A DNA stretch of 64,000 nucleotides from Alloascoidea africana. Taxonomy: Eukaryota > Ascomycota > Alloascoideomycetes > Alloascoideales > Alloascoideaceae. The translations under genes and the position numbers were made by a program. Of this stretch, positions 56,918 to 64,000 are shown piece by piece (the stretch's first letter is position 1; each line of letters opens with the position of its first letter). The stretch lies in contig JAKTTT010000005.1 in NCBI GenBank assembly GCA_030581615.1, forward strand, positions 62,001 to 126,000, in the 5' to 3' direction. The notes beneath the pieces were generated by a model, which made no database searches, was not told the DNA's origin, and saw only the letters and a list, made by a program, of their open reading frames with translations.

Positions 56918-57421
56918 TTTATACGGTGAAAAAAAAAATGCAAAGCCGTTGTCTTTTATGATCAGCGTTCCAATTCGGAACTTCTTTATGTGTATTATTG
57001 CATTTTTTTTATTGCATTTTCCCTATTTTGTTTGTTTGTCATTCCATTTTCTTTGTTATTATTTGCATACCCTATTATTGCCCTGCTTGGAAATTTCAAG
57101 AGCTATCGTTCTATCCCAACGAAACAATACTGAACTCGTTGGTATGCACTAGAGGGATCCAAAAGAGGCCATTCTTTCCTGAACAATCCTCATACATTTT
57201 TTAAGAAATTACTCTAACAAACAGAGACCCATCCTTCGCTTTACTTTACTCATGCTATTTGTGTTTTTTTCCCCTTGTTATAGAACACTTGTCAATATAA
57301 ATCTAGTATACAAGTATAGTGCGACCAATTCTGTTGATTCCAAAGCTTCATTTCCCACAATGAGTACGTTTAAAAGTCAAATCAAAGAAAAATAGCCAAT
57401 TCTTCGTTAAGTTACCAGGAA
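56918..57421. other. 504-bp convergent intergenic region
   Basis: This is T-rich and lies between two 3' ends. No gene or structure is recognised beyond likely polyadenylation sequence. Confidence 0.5.
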
Positions 57422-57991
57422 TCAACGACACTGTATAGTGGGATATCTCGGATCATACCTAATGTAATCTCCACCATCACTATCATCATCCCCATTATTA
57501 TCCAAGCGATCAAATTTGCCATGCCGACTTTCGCCAAGACTCGGGTTGTCATTTGAACTGGGATTAAAAACAGTTATATCGTTTCCGGATACTGCTGTGT
57601 TTTCGTCATCTTGGTTCGAGCTGTCTCTTTGCGATGATGATGGAACCAGCATCTCGTTTGTAATTTTGGGCTTTTTGCTTTCAAATTCATCTTCATCTTC
57701 ATCTGTGATCTTCGACTTGTCGTTTCTTTGAGATGCATCCGTTTTTCGTCCTTCCAAATTATTCTCTTGTGCTGATTCATCTGGTAAACCAACTTTTTTA
57801 AACTGTTTCCCACCACCACCACTAGAAATTTTGGTTTCTGTTTTCCTCTTTTTTTTCAACTTGCTAACATCCAGAACCGTCATCCCCACTCTTTTCATCT
57901 CATTGGAGCTATCCGATTTTGCTGAACCATAGGATGAATTCGTAATGCTTCGTTCAAATTGTCTTAATTCTGTCAATCTCTGAACATTCAT
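57422..57991 (-). CDS. unrecognised basic/acidic low-complexity protein or 3' exon
   Basis: I do not recognise this. From the Met at 57991 it encodes 189 residues: MNVQRLTELRQFERS at the start, a basic patch (KLKKKRKTETK), then a hydrophilic Ser/Asp/Lys-rich region and an acidic end (NGDDDSDGGDYIRYDPRYP). The frame is open further upstream to 58102 without a confirmed ATG. A consensus-like acceptor (CTTTCTTCAG, near 58080) could make it the last exon of a gene that includes the frame at 58257-58883. Composition suggests a nuclear protein, but this is inference. Confidence 0.5.
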   Translation of the reverse strand: MNVQRLTELRQFERSITNSSYGSAKSDSSNEMKRVGMTVLDVSKLKKKRKTETKISSGGGGKQFKKVGLPDESAQENNLEGRKTDASQRNDKSKITDEDEDEFESKKPKITNEMLVPSSSQRDSSNQDDENTAVSGNDITVFNPSSNDNPSLGESRHGKFDRLDNNGDDDSDGGDYIRYDPRYPTIQCR

Positions 57992-58256
57992 TGTTAATTC
58001 TACATTGAGTATAACCTTTTCATATATATGAAAAAGTATATCACTAGAAGTACCACCGTTTTCCCCATCTTTTGATCTGAAGAAAGTTGAACGAGATCTC
58101 AATATACCTTTGTATGCAGATGTTCATAACTGCTCAAATGAATATCATATTCATTCATCCGAGAATAACCCTAAGCCAAAACCCTCCCCCAAAAACATAT
58201 CAAAGTCATATTTTAGCATGAATGACCAGAACCAAATAGAAAAATAGTTTGTTTTA

Positions 58257-58883
58257 TCATATTTTGAGGGGTTGTGTATAGTATACCTTCAGACACAAAT
58301 CACAAAAGAAGGTTTTCGCTGCTTCCTTTGCAGCTTCCGTCTTTAATCCTCTCGCGTTAGCACTTTTTTTTGTAAAAACATAAACATGATACAATTCATT
58401 AACATACAATTGGAGCTGGATTTCTGGTGCTCCTTGATCGACGAGACTATGCAAATATTGCAAATTAATACAACGGGGTTGCCCTTCTGGTGGTGCCTTG
58501 AATCTGATTATAGAAACATACCATAAAGCGTGATGTCGAGAATTTGGGTTATTTTGGATCAAATAAACCAGACTTGGTCTCAAAACTGGTACACAGGCAA
58601 CTAACTGTACTGGTTGTGCTTTCAGTGATGTAGTGTGCGGCTTGTGGAGAAGCGGTGGGTGTTCTGTTGTAAGGAATCGTCCATAGTAAAAAGTAAAAAG
58701 TCTGTGGAACTTAATAGAGATATTATGGAGATTCGGGTTCTCATGCTCTGTTTTACTCCTGCGGACCTGCCGGCCTTTTTCCTGATTCGGTCCTAGTGCG
58801 TTAGCACAGTTACATAGTGGCATGATTTCCTTTTCTGATCTGTCTATGTTCGCGATTACAGACATGTTAGTAATCTTAAACAT
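58257..58883 (-). CDS. unrecognised protein, possibly joined to the downstream frame by an intron
   Basis: The 208-residue frame (Met7 at 58865 is an alternative start) has conserved-looking segments PVLRPSLVYLIQNNP, ALWYVSIIRF, CINLQYLHSLVDQG and VNELYHVYVF. It ends with GLKTEAAKEAAKTFFCDL, which looks like the last helix of a double-stranded-RNA-binding domain, though weakly. A donor GTATAC follows CTGAAG at about 58285, just before the stop, so splicing to the next frame is plausible; I could not find an acceptor that keeps phase, and a small middle exon may be needed. Family and role are unknown. Confidence 0.5.
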   Translation of the reverse strand: MFKITNMSVIANIDRSEKEIMPLCNCANALGPNQEKGRQVRRSKTEHENPNLHNISIKFHRLFTFYYGRFLTTEHPPLLHKPHTTSLKAQPVQLVACVPVLRPSLVYLIQNNPNSRHHALWYVSIIRFKAPPEGQPRCINLQYLHSLVDQGAPEIQLQLYVNELYHVYVFTKKSANARGLKTEAAKEAAKTFFCDLCLKVYYTQPLKI

Positions 58884-59526
58884 AGCTGTAGCTTTTACTT
58901 CTATATGAATATAAAAGCTCCTGGTTCTCAGAGTTCTCTGAGTTCTTCAGGGGATTTTCTGATTCTGTTTTCTTTTCTTGGTCTTGTCCTTGTTTTTCGT
59001 GTGTCTCGATTAGGACACGTGCGTTTCTTCTATCTTCAACTCACTACAGATATTGTACAGCACTTTTGCGTTACCACTTTTGCAGTAACTTTTGCGGGTG
59101 ACCGGGCTATGCTTACGTGATCTTACATATGCAAATTACAAGGTTGTTGCATATTACTACTTTGGGATGCTGTTAATAAAAATCTGAAATCACTTTTGCT
59201 CTAATAGTGCAAATCCTTGATGCAAAACTGAAGTAACTGGCACACTGCAAATGTCAGGTCAGTAACAAAAAGTCAAAAGCCCTGCCGGTCACCATATTTT
59301 ATGTAAATATTAGCCAATAAGAATCTTAGAACCTGAATATCCACTGCCATTTTTGTATTTGGGATACATAAATTACCAAATTCATCTTCTTGAATAAAAA
59401 ATCAAGTCTTACCCTGACAAATCTGAAGGTTTCTTCCCACACGTGACCATCCCTGAACCAGTTGTCGTGAGCTACAAAATCGTCTTTGGTTTCTCAAAAA
59501 CTGATGAAGCCTGCGTTTGTCATTAG
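58884..59526. promoter_or_regulatory. divergent promoter region with two CACGTG boxes
   Basis: About 640 bp separate two divergent genes. CACGTG occurs at 59017-59022 and 59440-59445, the latter 82 bp before the SANT-like gene. These fit bHLH-type binding (Cbf1, Pho4 or similar) but no regulator is assigned. Confidence 0.4.
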
Positions 59527-60232
59527 ATGTCGCAACAAGAACAGTCAAGGTGTAGAGTGCGCTGGACTGAGGAGTTGGATCTTGAACTCGTTGAGCTCTA
59601 TCAAGATTATCAACTATATTGCCTTGAATTCGGCTCTGTAGGGTCTAGGTGGTTAGAAGCAATTTCTGTTTTTAACAATAAAACTGGCCTCTCTGTAGCT
59701 CAAAGGAGGACCCTGGAGAAGAAGTTCTACGAGCTAGAGGTGGCCATGAAAGAAAAAATGAAGGGTCGGCAAACTCAGACCGGTCTTGGTGGAGGATTGA
59801 CCCAAGTAGAGTTAAAGCTCCAAGAAATCATGCATGCAGTAAGTTTATCCAAAATATTAACGTCTTTTAACTATATCCAATGCTAAGAAAATCTTATAGA
59901 AACAAAGCATCAAGGAAGAGAGGCAACGAGATGCAGAAGACCGACAGACCAAAGAAAAAGAACTGCTTGAGAGGGAGGGGGAAGTCTGTGAATCCTCCTC
60001 TGCGCATTTGAAGAGACGACGAGTCCTATCACAAGCATTGAGCTTGCCCGAATCTATTTGGGATTCGTCAAGTGAACCAGAAGACAGCCGTTCACTGAGT
60101 TCACAATCCCAAAGAGATTCGCCAATGGGAGCTACGCGTTCGATTCGTGGTTCAGGGAGAGGCATGAAGATGCGCGTATTACAAGCAACCGCTGAAACTT
60201 CTTTGAAGTTAAGTGGTTCCTTGAAAACTTGA
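59527..60232 (+). CDS. SANT/Myb-like protein (2 exons), 3' half within a palindrome
   Basis: Exons 59527-59838 and 59900-60232 join in frame to give 214 residues; the 61-bp intron has GTAAGT and TTATAG with a TGCTAAG branch. The N-terminus has a Myb/SANT-like trihelical pattern (RWTEELDLELVELYQDY, SRWLEAISVFNNKTG, AQRRTLEKKFYELE), as in fungal DNA-binding proteins and some transposon-derived genes. A charged Glu/Arg/Gln coiled-coil region follows (KEERQRDAEDRQTKEKELLERE), then a Ser-rich tail with basic KRRR and SIRGSGRG. From about 59793 the gene is mirrored in inverted orientation at 60284-60708. The mirrored copy has a different C-terminal end, so the stop here may have been made by the inversion. 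The target genes are unknown. Confidence 0.62.
59793..60229 (+). repeat. left arm of a 0.43-kb inverted duplication
   Basis: The left arm pairs with 60284-60708. From about 59866 to 60196 the arms are essentially identical by eye; both ends are more diverged, and the left arm carries about 11 extra bases in the intron. Confidence 0.9.
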
Positions 60233-60283
60233 GCGATAGTTTTCGCAGGAAGACGATCAAACACCGGTGAAAGCTTGAGCGAT
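60230..60283. other. 54-bp palindrome centre with a 17-bp direct repeat
   Basis: The spacer contains TTGAGCGATAGTTTTC and, 45 bp on, TTGAGCGATAGTTTCC running into the right arm. A direct repeat at the centre of an inverted duplication suggests template switching during its formation. Confidence 0.7.
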
Positions 60284-60708
60284 AGTTTCCAAGGAACCAC
60301 TTAACTCCAAAGAACTTTCAGCGGTTGCTTGTAATACGCGCATCTTCATGCCTCTCCCTGAACCACGAATCGAACGCGTAGCTCCCATTGGCGAATCTCT
60401 TTGGGATTGTGAACTCAGTGAACGGCTGTCTTCTGGTTCACTTGACGAATCCCAAATAGATTCGGGCAAGCTCAATGCTTGTGATAGGACTCGTCGTCTC
60501 TTCAAATGCGCAGAGGAGGATTCACAGACTTCCCCCTCCCTCTCAAGCAGTTCTTTTTCTTTGGTCTGTCGGTCTTCTGCATCTCGTTGCCTCTCTTCCT
60601 TGATGCTTTGTTTCTATAAGATTTTTCAGCATTGGATATAGTTAAAAGACGGATAAACTTACTGCATGCAAGATTTTTTGGAGCTTTAACTCCACTTGGG
60701 TTAATCCT
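60257..60708 (-). pseudogene. inverted partial copy of the SANT-like gene
   Basis: Read on the minus strand this is a copy of the last 30 or so codons of exon 1, the intron with both splice sites, and all of exon 2 (60613-60257). Its C-terminus differs: after SGSLET it continues IAQAFTGV before the stop, where the left gene stops after SGSLKT. The SANT part of exon 1 is missing; sequence beyond 60708 does not match. It is probably not a functional gene, but it may preserve the original 3' end. Confidence 0.75.
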
Positions 60709-61209
60709 GGTTCAGGAACCAAGCATCTTCTGTGGACAACAAGTTTAATGTACAATGTTTCCAATCCTTTGAACCTTGAGAACGATGAATTGACTACGAC
60801 ATGAAACACATATCTTAATCAATATAGGCACGATCATCTGGATAAAACTGTTTATATTCTCTAATTTATATGACTGAAATGCTCATTTATAAAAGTTTTT
60901 CTTTCTTTCTTTCCTTCTCAAGAATACTGCGCTCTCCCCTTGCATGACATTCAAGGAACAAACTTGCCTAGACTTGAGGTAAACTGTTGTAACAAGATAA
61001 CAAAAATAAAAATAACGAATTCAAATTCAAATTCAAAAAAAAAAAAGAGAAAACCAAAAATAATTAATAAGAAAAATGCCTAAAGGATGCACGCATTCCT
61101 TTTTGTTCATGTTTCTCGCTTTTTCTCTATCATTTTTGCGATAATAGAGAGTCATAAAAACATTAATCCATCCATTCTCTCCTTCATAACGCGAGATTTT
61201 TTTTTTTTT
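60709..61209. other. 500-bp region right of the palindrome
   Basis: This is A/T-rich, with a T run at 61199-61210 close to the stop of the next gene. No gene is recognised. Confidence 0.5.
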
Positions 61210-63201
61210 TCAATCTCTCTTGATTGCTTGGAAAATGCTCAATATGAACCACCAATTCACAAGCCATGTAATGCTTCCCAATACCAGACCCGAGATGGAA
61301 CATAGGATAAAACATCCAGAGACGTATAAAAACCCACTTGTCCAATCGCCAAATTCAGCCTGTGCTATGACCATAGCATGTATAAACATGTAAAATGCAC
61401 AGGCAAATCCGTTGATAAAAGCAGGCCAACTCCAAGAATGGTTCTGGTTTGCCAATTTATAGTACGTAAATGCAATTGTGATTACACAACTTGCAAAAAT
61501 CATTAGAAGAACGGAAAGTGATAGAAACCCAAACATGTAATAGATCTTGTTGAACCATAGAGAGGAAAGGATGAACGTGAGTTCTGCACAAATCGCACCA
61601 AAGGGGAAAATTCCACAAATTATTGCGCCTGGAATCACACGTAGCGTAAAAGGTTGAGAAGGAATTTGTCGTTCAATGAGGTTGAAACGAATAGGAACAT
61701 CTGCACCGAAAAACCTTGCAATTCTTCCTTGAGTACTGGATTTAATAACAATGTATGAGCCGAGGAAAGCTAGAGGGATTGAAACTGCAATGAAAATTGC
61801 AAAAAGTGCACATAGTGTACCAAAAGGAATGGCGCCGGATGAATGAACAGCGATAAGAGAATTATTCATAAACAAAACAACCAGGAAAACAATCCCGGGG
61901 ACAGCGAGTGGTGTGAATACCATGTTGAGAAAGATACGCTCACCTTGGAAAATCTTGTAAATCGTTGTTGAGGAGTAACCATTGATAAAGCCTAAGAAGG
62001 AGAATACGACAATTGCGCCAGTGGTTAGAGAACCCGAATTTTCAGGAGACAAGAATCCAAAGACTCCAAGAAGTAAAACAAGAGCCAAAGTGCAAAACAG
62101 TTGGAGTCCAGATCCAATACAAATCGATAATAGCATCAAGTGTTTTGGCTTTCTGTAAACATCTCCAGCAACCAAGTTCCAAGAATCTGTATCGTTGTAG
62201 TCTTTTTCCTGGAGCAAGTTTGCCAGAGGGATGTCGTCATCGTCTGTACTTGTTGTCATTGGTACCGCCCCCACCGCCGCCGAATCTTGGTTTTTTTTTG
62301 AGAAGCGTCTAATATCGTTCGAAACGTTTCGAAACAGGACATTAAAGAACAAGGCCAGTAAAAAGATGGAGATGAGTCCAAAGTTGCCAAGAGTGATCCA
62401 CTGAATGGTGGGGTCAAAAGCATGTAGATATTGGTCCCAGCGGTCCGACCAGCGGATGGGGGAGGATTCAAAGTGGATATGATAGGTGAAAACAACTTTC
62501 TGATCAATGTCTTCGTTCAAGGCTACTTGGGGTTCAAGCGAACACTTGTCCGAATCAGGGGCTCTATCCAAGGATTGTGGGTTCATCGTTGCGCCCACAA
62601 CGCGATACTTTCCACCTTTAACTTCGTGAAATTTTACCAGGATGTCAAAGTGATTGTAGAGATGGGCAACTTTATTTTCGTCAACGTAGCCCATTTCGAA
62701 CCCAGGCGAGATGAAATCGGAGTGGGTTCGAGTATCATGAACCGTTTGTCCAATGGGGATTCCATCGATAAGTAGGTTGATGGAATAGCCTTTTCGGATC
62801 AAATCGTTGGTGAATTTTGCCTGCTTCGGGGAGTATTCGGCAACACACATTCGATGGCAATTATCCTCATTCATCATTTTGGCGTCTTCAAAGGGAGAGT
62901 TGAAAATCCGGTCTCCCAAAAGCGCCTGGCCTATGGATTCGGACTGTTTCACCTTGCCATCGCTCGGTTTGCAAAAGCCAAGTAAAGGGTGGTAAAAGTC
63001 GTAGGAGTAGAGATATAGCTTGTCATCTTGGCCCGGGCCATTTGGGGTGACATGGTTCACAGTTATTGGCAAAACCTCGTCCTTTGTGTAGGTTCGCTTC
63101 TTGCTACTGGAGATATACCAGGCCTGGGTCTGCGCAACCTCTAGGCAAAGGAGAAGAAGAGTAAGGGGTATTAAAGACTGTAGCCGACAGTGGATCATCA
63201 T
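61210..63201 (-). CDS. EMP70: nonaspanin of the EMP70/TMN (TM9SF) family
   Basis: The 663-residue protein begins with a signal peptide (LIPLTLLLLCLEVAQTQA), followed by a luminal domain of about 250 residues (KKRTYTKDEVLPI, FYHPLLGFCKPSD, SIGQALLGDRIFNSPFE, MCVAEYS) and nine hydrophobic segments. The C-terminus ends in the Lys-Arg-Asp (KRD) typical of TM9 proteins, whose KxD signal retains them in the Golgi by COPI binding. Family members work in endosome/Golgi sorting, adhesion and copper homeostasis. Length fits Emp70/Tmn1 (667) or Tmn2 (672) better than Tmn3 (706); Emp70 and Tmn2 cannot be separated by eye, so the symbol is provisional. Confidence 0.9.
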   Translation of the reverse strand: MMIHCRLQSLIPLTLLLLCLEVAQTQAWYISSSKKRTYTKDEVLPITVNHVTPNGPGQDDKLYLYSYDFYHPLLGFCKPSDGKVKQSESIGQALLGDRIFNSPFEDAKMMNEDNCHRMCVAEYSPKQAKFTNDLIRKGYSINLLIDGIPIGQTVHDTRTHSDFISPGFEMGYVDENKVAHLYNHFDILVKFHEVKGGKYRVVGATMNPQSLDRAPDSDKCSLEPQVALNEDIDQKVVFTYHIHFESSPIRWSDRWDQYLHAFDPTIQWITLGNFGLISIFLLALFFNVLFRNVSNDIRRFSKKNQDSAAVGAVPMTTSTDDDDIPLANLLQEKDYNDTDSWNLVAGDVYRKPKHLMLLSICIGSGLQLFCTLALVLLLGVFGFLSPENSGSLTTGAIVVFSFLGFINGYSSTTIYKIFQGERIFLNMVFTPLAVPGIVFLVVLFMNNSLIAVHSSGAIPFGTLCALFAIFIAVSIPLAFLGSYIVIKSSTQGRIARFFGADVPIRFNLIERQIPSQPFTLRVIPGAIICGIFPFGAICAELTFILSSLWFNKIYYMFGFLSLSVLLMIFASCVITIAFTYYKLANQNHSWSWPAFINGFACAFYMFIHAMVIAQAEFGDWTSGFLYVSGCFILCSISGLVLGSITWLVNWWFILSIFQAIKRD

Positions 63202-63485
63202 GGGCTATACAACGAGAAAAAGGCTATTCAGAGGTGTGTCTGTATGTGGAGTTTGGAGACTTGTTAGGGACGTCCAGGGTTTAGGTTTGGTTCTATTTCA
63301 AGTCTTGAGACGAGATGGGAGAGGATGGGGTGTTCTTCCCAGCGAGCCCGGGGTCGCGTGCACAGCCTCTGCCGGTGGCTCTTTGGGGCGTATACGCCGG
63401 TGCTATCGAACTTTGAGCATTGAGCCTTGAGCATTTGAGCATTGAGCATTGATCACTATTAACTACACACTACACACTCTAGCTA
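63202..63485. promoter_or_regulatory. EMP70-family promoter and GH3 gene 3' region
   Basis: This short region holds the upstream sequence of the TMN gene and the 3' end of the GH3 gene. A small ATTGAGC-type repeat (GAGCATTGAGC recurring) is at about 63413-63450. No gene is seen. Confidence 0.5.
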
Positions 63486-64000
63486 TTATAAGCCGCGCCA
63501 GTCCCGCTGCTCGCCCACACAGAACTCGGTCTCGACGAACGGGCCCGCGCTGGAGTCGCCCAGCAGCACTTTGTACTCGCCGGCGTCCGACGTCCAGCAG
63601 TCGTCAAACTCGTTCCAGTAGGAGGTCGCGTACCGGGTCTCCAGCGGGATGGTGGCTGTCTTTGTCTCGCCGGGCTGCAAGAAGACCTTTGTGAAGCCCT
63701 TGAGCTCCTTGACCGGGCGGTTTAAGGAGGGCTTGGCCTGCGACACGTAAAGCTGCACCGTCTGGGCCCCGGCCGTGTGGCCGGTGTTGGTCACCTCCAC
63801 AGAGACCTCGATCTGGGCGTCTGGCGCCGGCCGGGCCTGGCTCACGCGAGGGCTGGCGATCTGGAAGGTCGTGTAGGAGAGGCCGTGGCCGAAGGGGAAC
63901 TCGGGGACCACCTTGGCCCTATCGTAGTACCTGTATCCGACGTAGACGTCTTCACCATACAGCACCCTGCCCTTGTCGGACCTAAAGTTGAGAAACGCAG
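63486..64000 (-). CDS. GH3 beta-glucosidase, C-terminal part (runs off the window)
   Basis: This is the 3' end of a glycoside hydrolase family 3 gene; the frame is open to the window edge, so start and catalytic residues are outside. YGEDVYVGYRYYD and FPFGHGLSYTTF are classic GH3 motifs near the end of the second domain, followed by a fibronectin III-like domain (VSVEVTNTGHTAGAQTVQLYVSQ, PVKELKGFTKV, LQPGETKTATIPL). Such enzymes release glucose from cellobiose and aryl-beta-glucosides. The gene is markedly more GC-rich than its neighbours, with many codons ending in C or G, which could mean high expression or a different origin. Confidence 0.92.
   Translation of the reverse strand, partial: AFLNFRSDKGRVLYGEDVYVGYRYYDRAKVVPEFPFGHGLSYTTFQIASPRVSQARPAPDAQIEVSVEVTNTGHTAGAQTVQLYVSQAKPSLNRPVKELKGFTKVFLQPGETKTATIPLETRYATSYWNEFDDCWTSDAGEYKVLLGDSSAGPFVETEFCVGEQRDWRGL

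Overview
The window is nuclear DNA from a budding yeast (Saccharomycotina). Genes are compact, most have zero to a few short introns with GTRNGN donors and CTRAY-like branch points close to the acceptor, and the orthologues are recognisably yeast (CRZ1, PSD2, SLH1, SIR2/HST1, PRP11, CBR1, HOM3, AIM17, SPO11, UTP14, EMP70/TMN). CUG falls at conserved Leu positions in SLH1 and the sirtuin, which argues against a CUG-Ser or CUG-Ala species. Several genes carry more introns than their Saccharomyces cerevisiae orthologues (SPO11 has 7, PSD2 has 4, PRP11 has 2), and the PRP11 product looks closer to metazoan SF3A2 than S. cerevisiae Prp11 is. This suggests a lineage outside Saccharomycetaceae, perhaps an early-diverging one; the species is not identified.

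Layout. 0.4-7 kb: CRZ1-like zinc-finger factor and a five-exon PSD2, both on the minus strand. 7.8-16.6 kb: SLH1 helicase, a SIR2/HST1 deacetylase, a possible 48-residue spliced microprotein, and three-exon PRP11. 16.8-21.8 kb: an unusual bHLH factor, CBR1, and HOM3 with Gcn4- and Cbf1-type sites upstream. 23.5-28.6 kb: AIM17-like dioxygenase divergent from an eight-exon SPO11, then a Hol1-like MFS transporter. 30.2-34.4 kb: two adjacent secreted GPI-type wall proteins dominated by Pro-Glu-Pro-Ala repeats, followed by almost 4 kb without a recognisable gene. 38.3-43.1 kb: an HPP-family membrane protein and a Ser-rich protein.

44.8-49.2 kb is a complete-looking Mutator-like (MULE) DNA transposon. 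It has a 9-bp target duplication, 85-bp terminal inverted repeats, an open 842-residue transposase with MULE and SWIM motifs, and a 13-copy 50-bp tandem array. It sits about 110 bp upstream of UTP14. After UTP14 come a large FYVE/C2HC/RING protein, one or two unrecognised genes, a SANT-like gene whose 3' half is mirrored in a near-perfect 0.43-kb inverted duplication, an EMP70-family nonaspanin, and the C-terminal end of a GC-rich GH3 beta-glucosidase that runs off the window.

Most genes are unrelated housekeeping functions: lipid and amino-acid metabolism, translation quality control, splicing, ribosome assembly, meiosis and trafficking. The accessory interest lies in the repeat-driven wall-protein pair, the MULE, and the SANT-gene palindrome. 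No tRNA, rRNA, CRISPR array or LTR element was convincingly seen.
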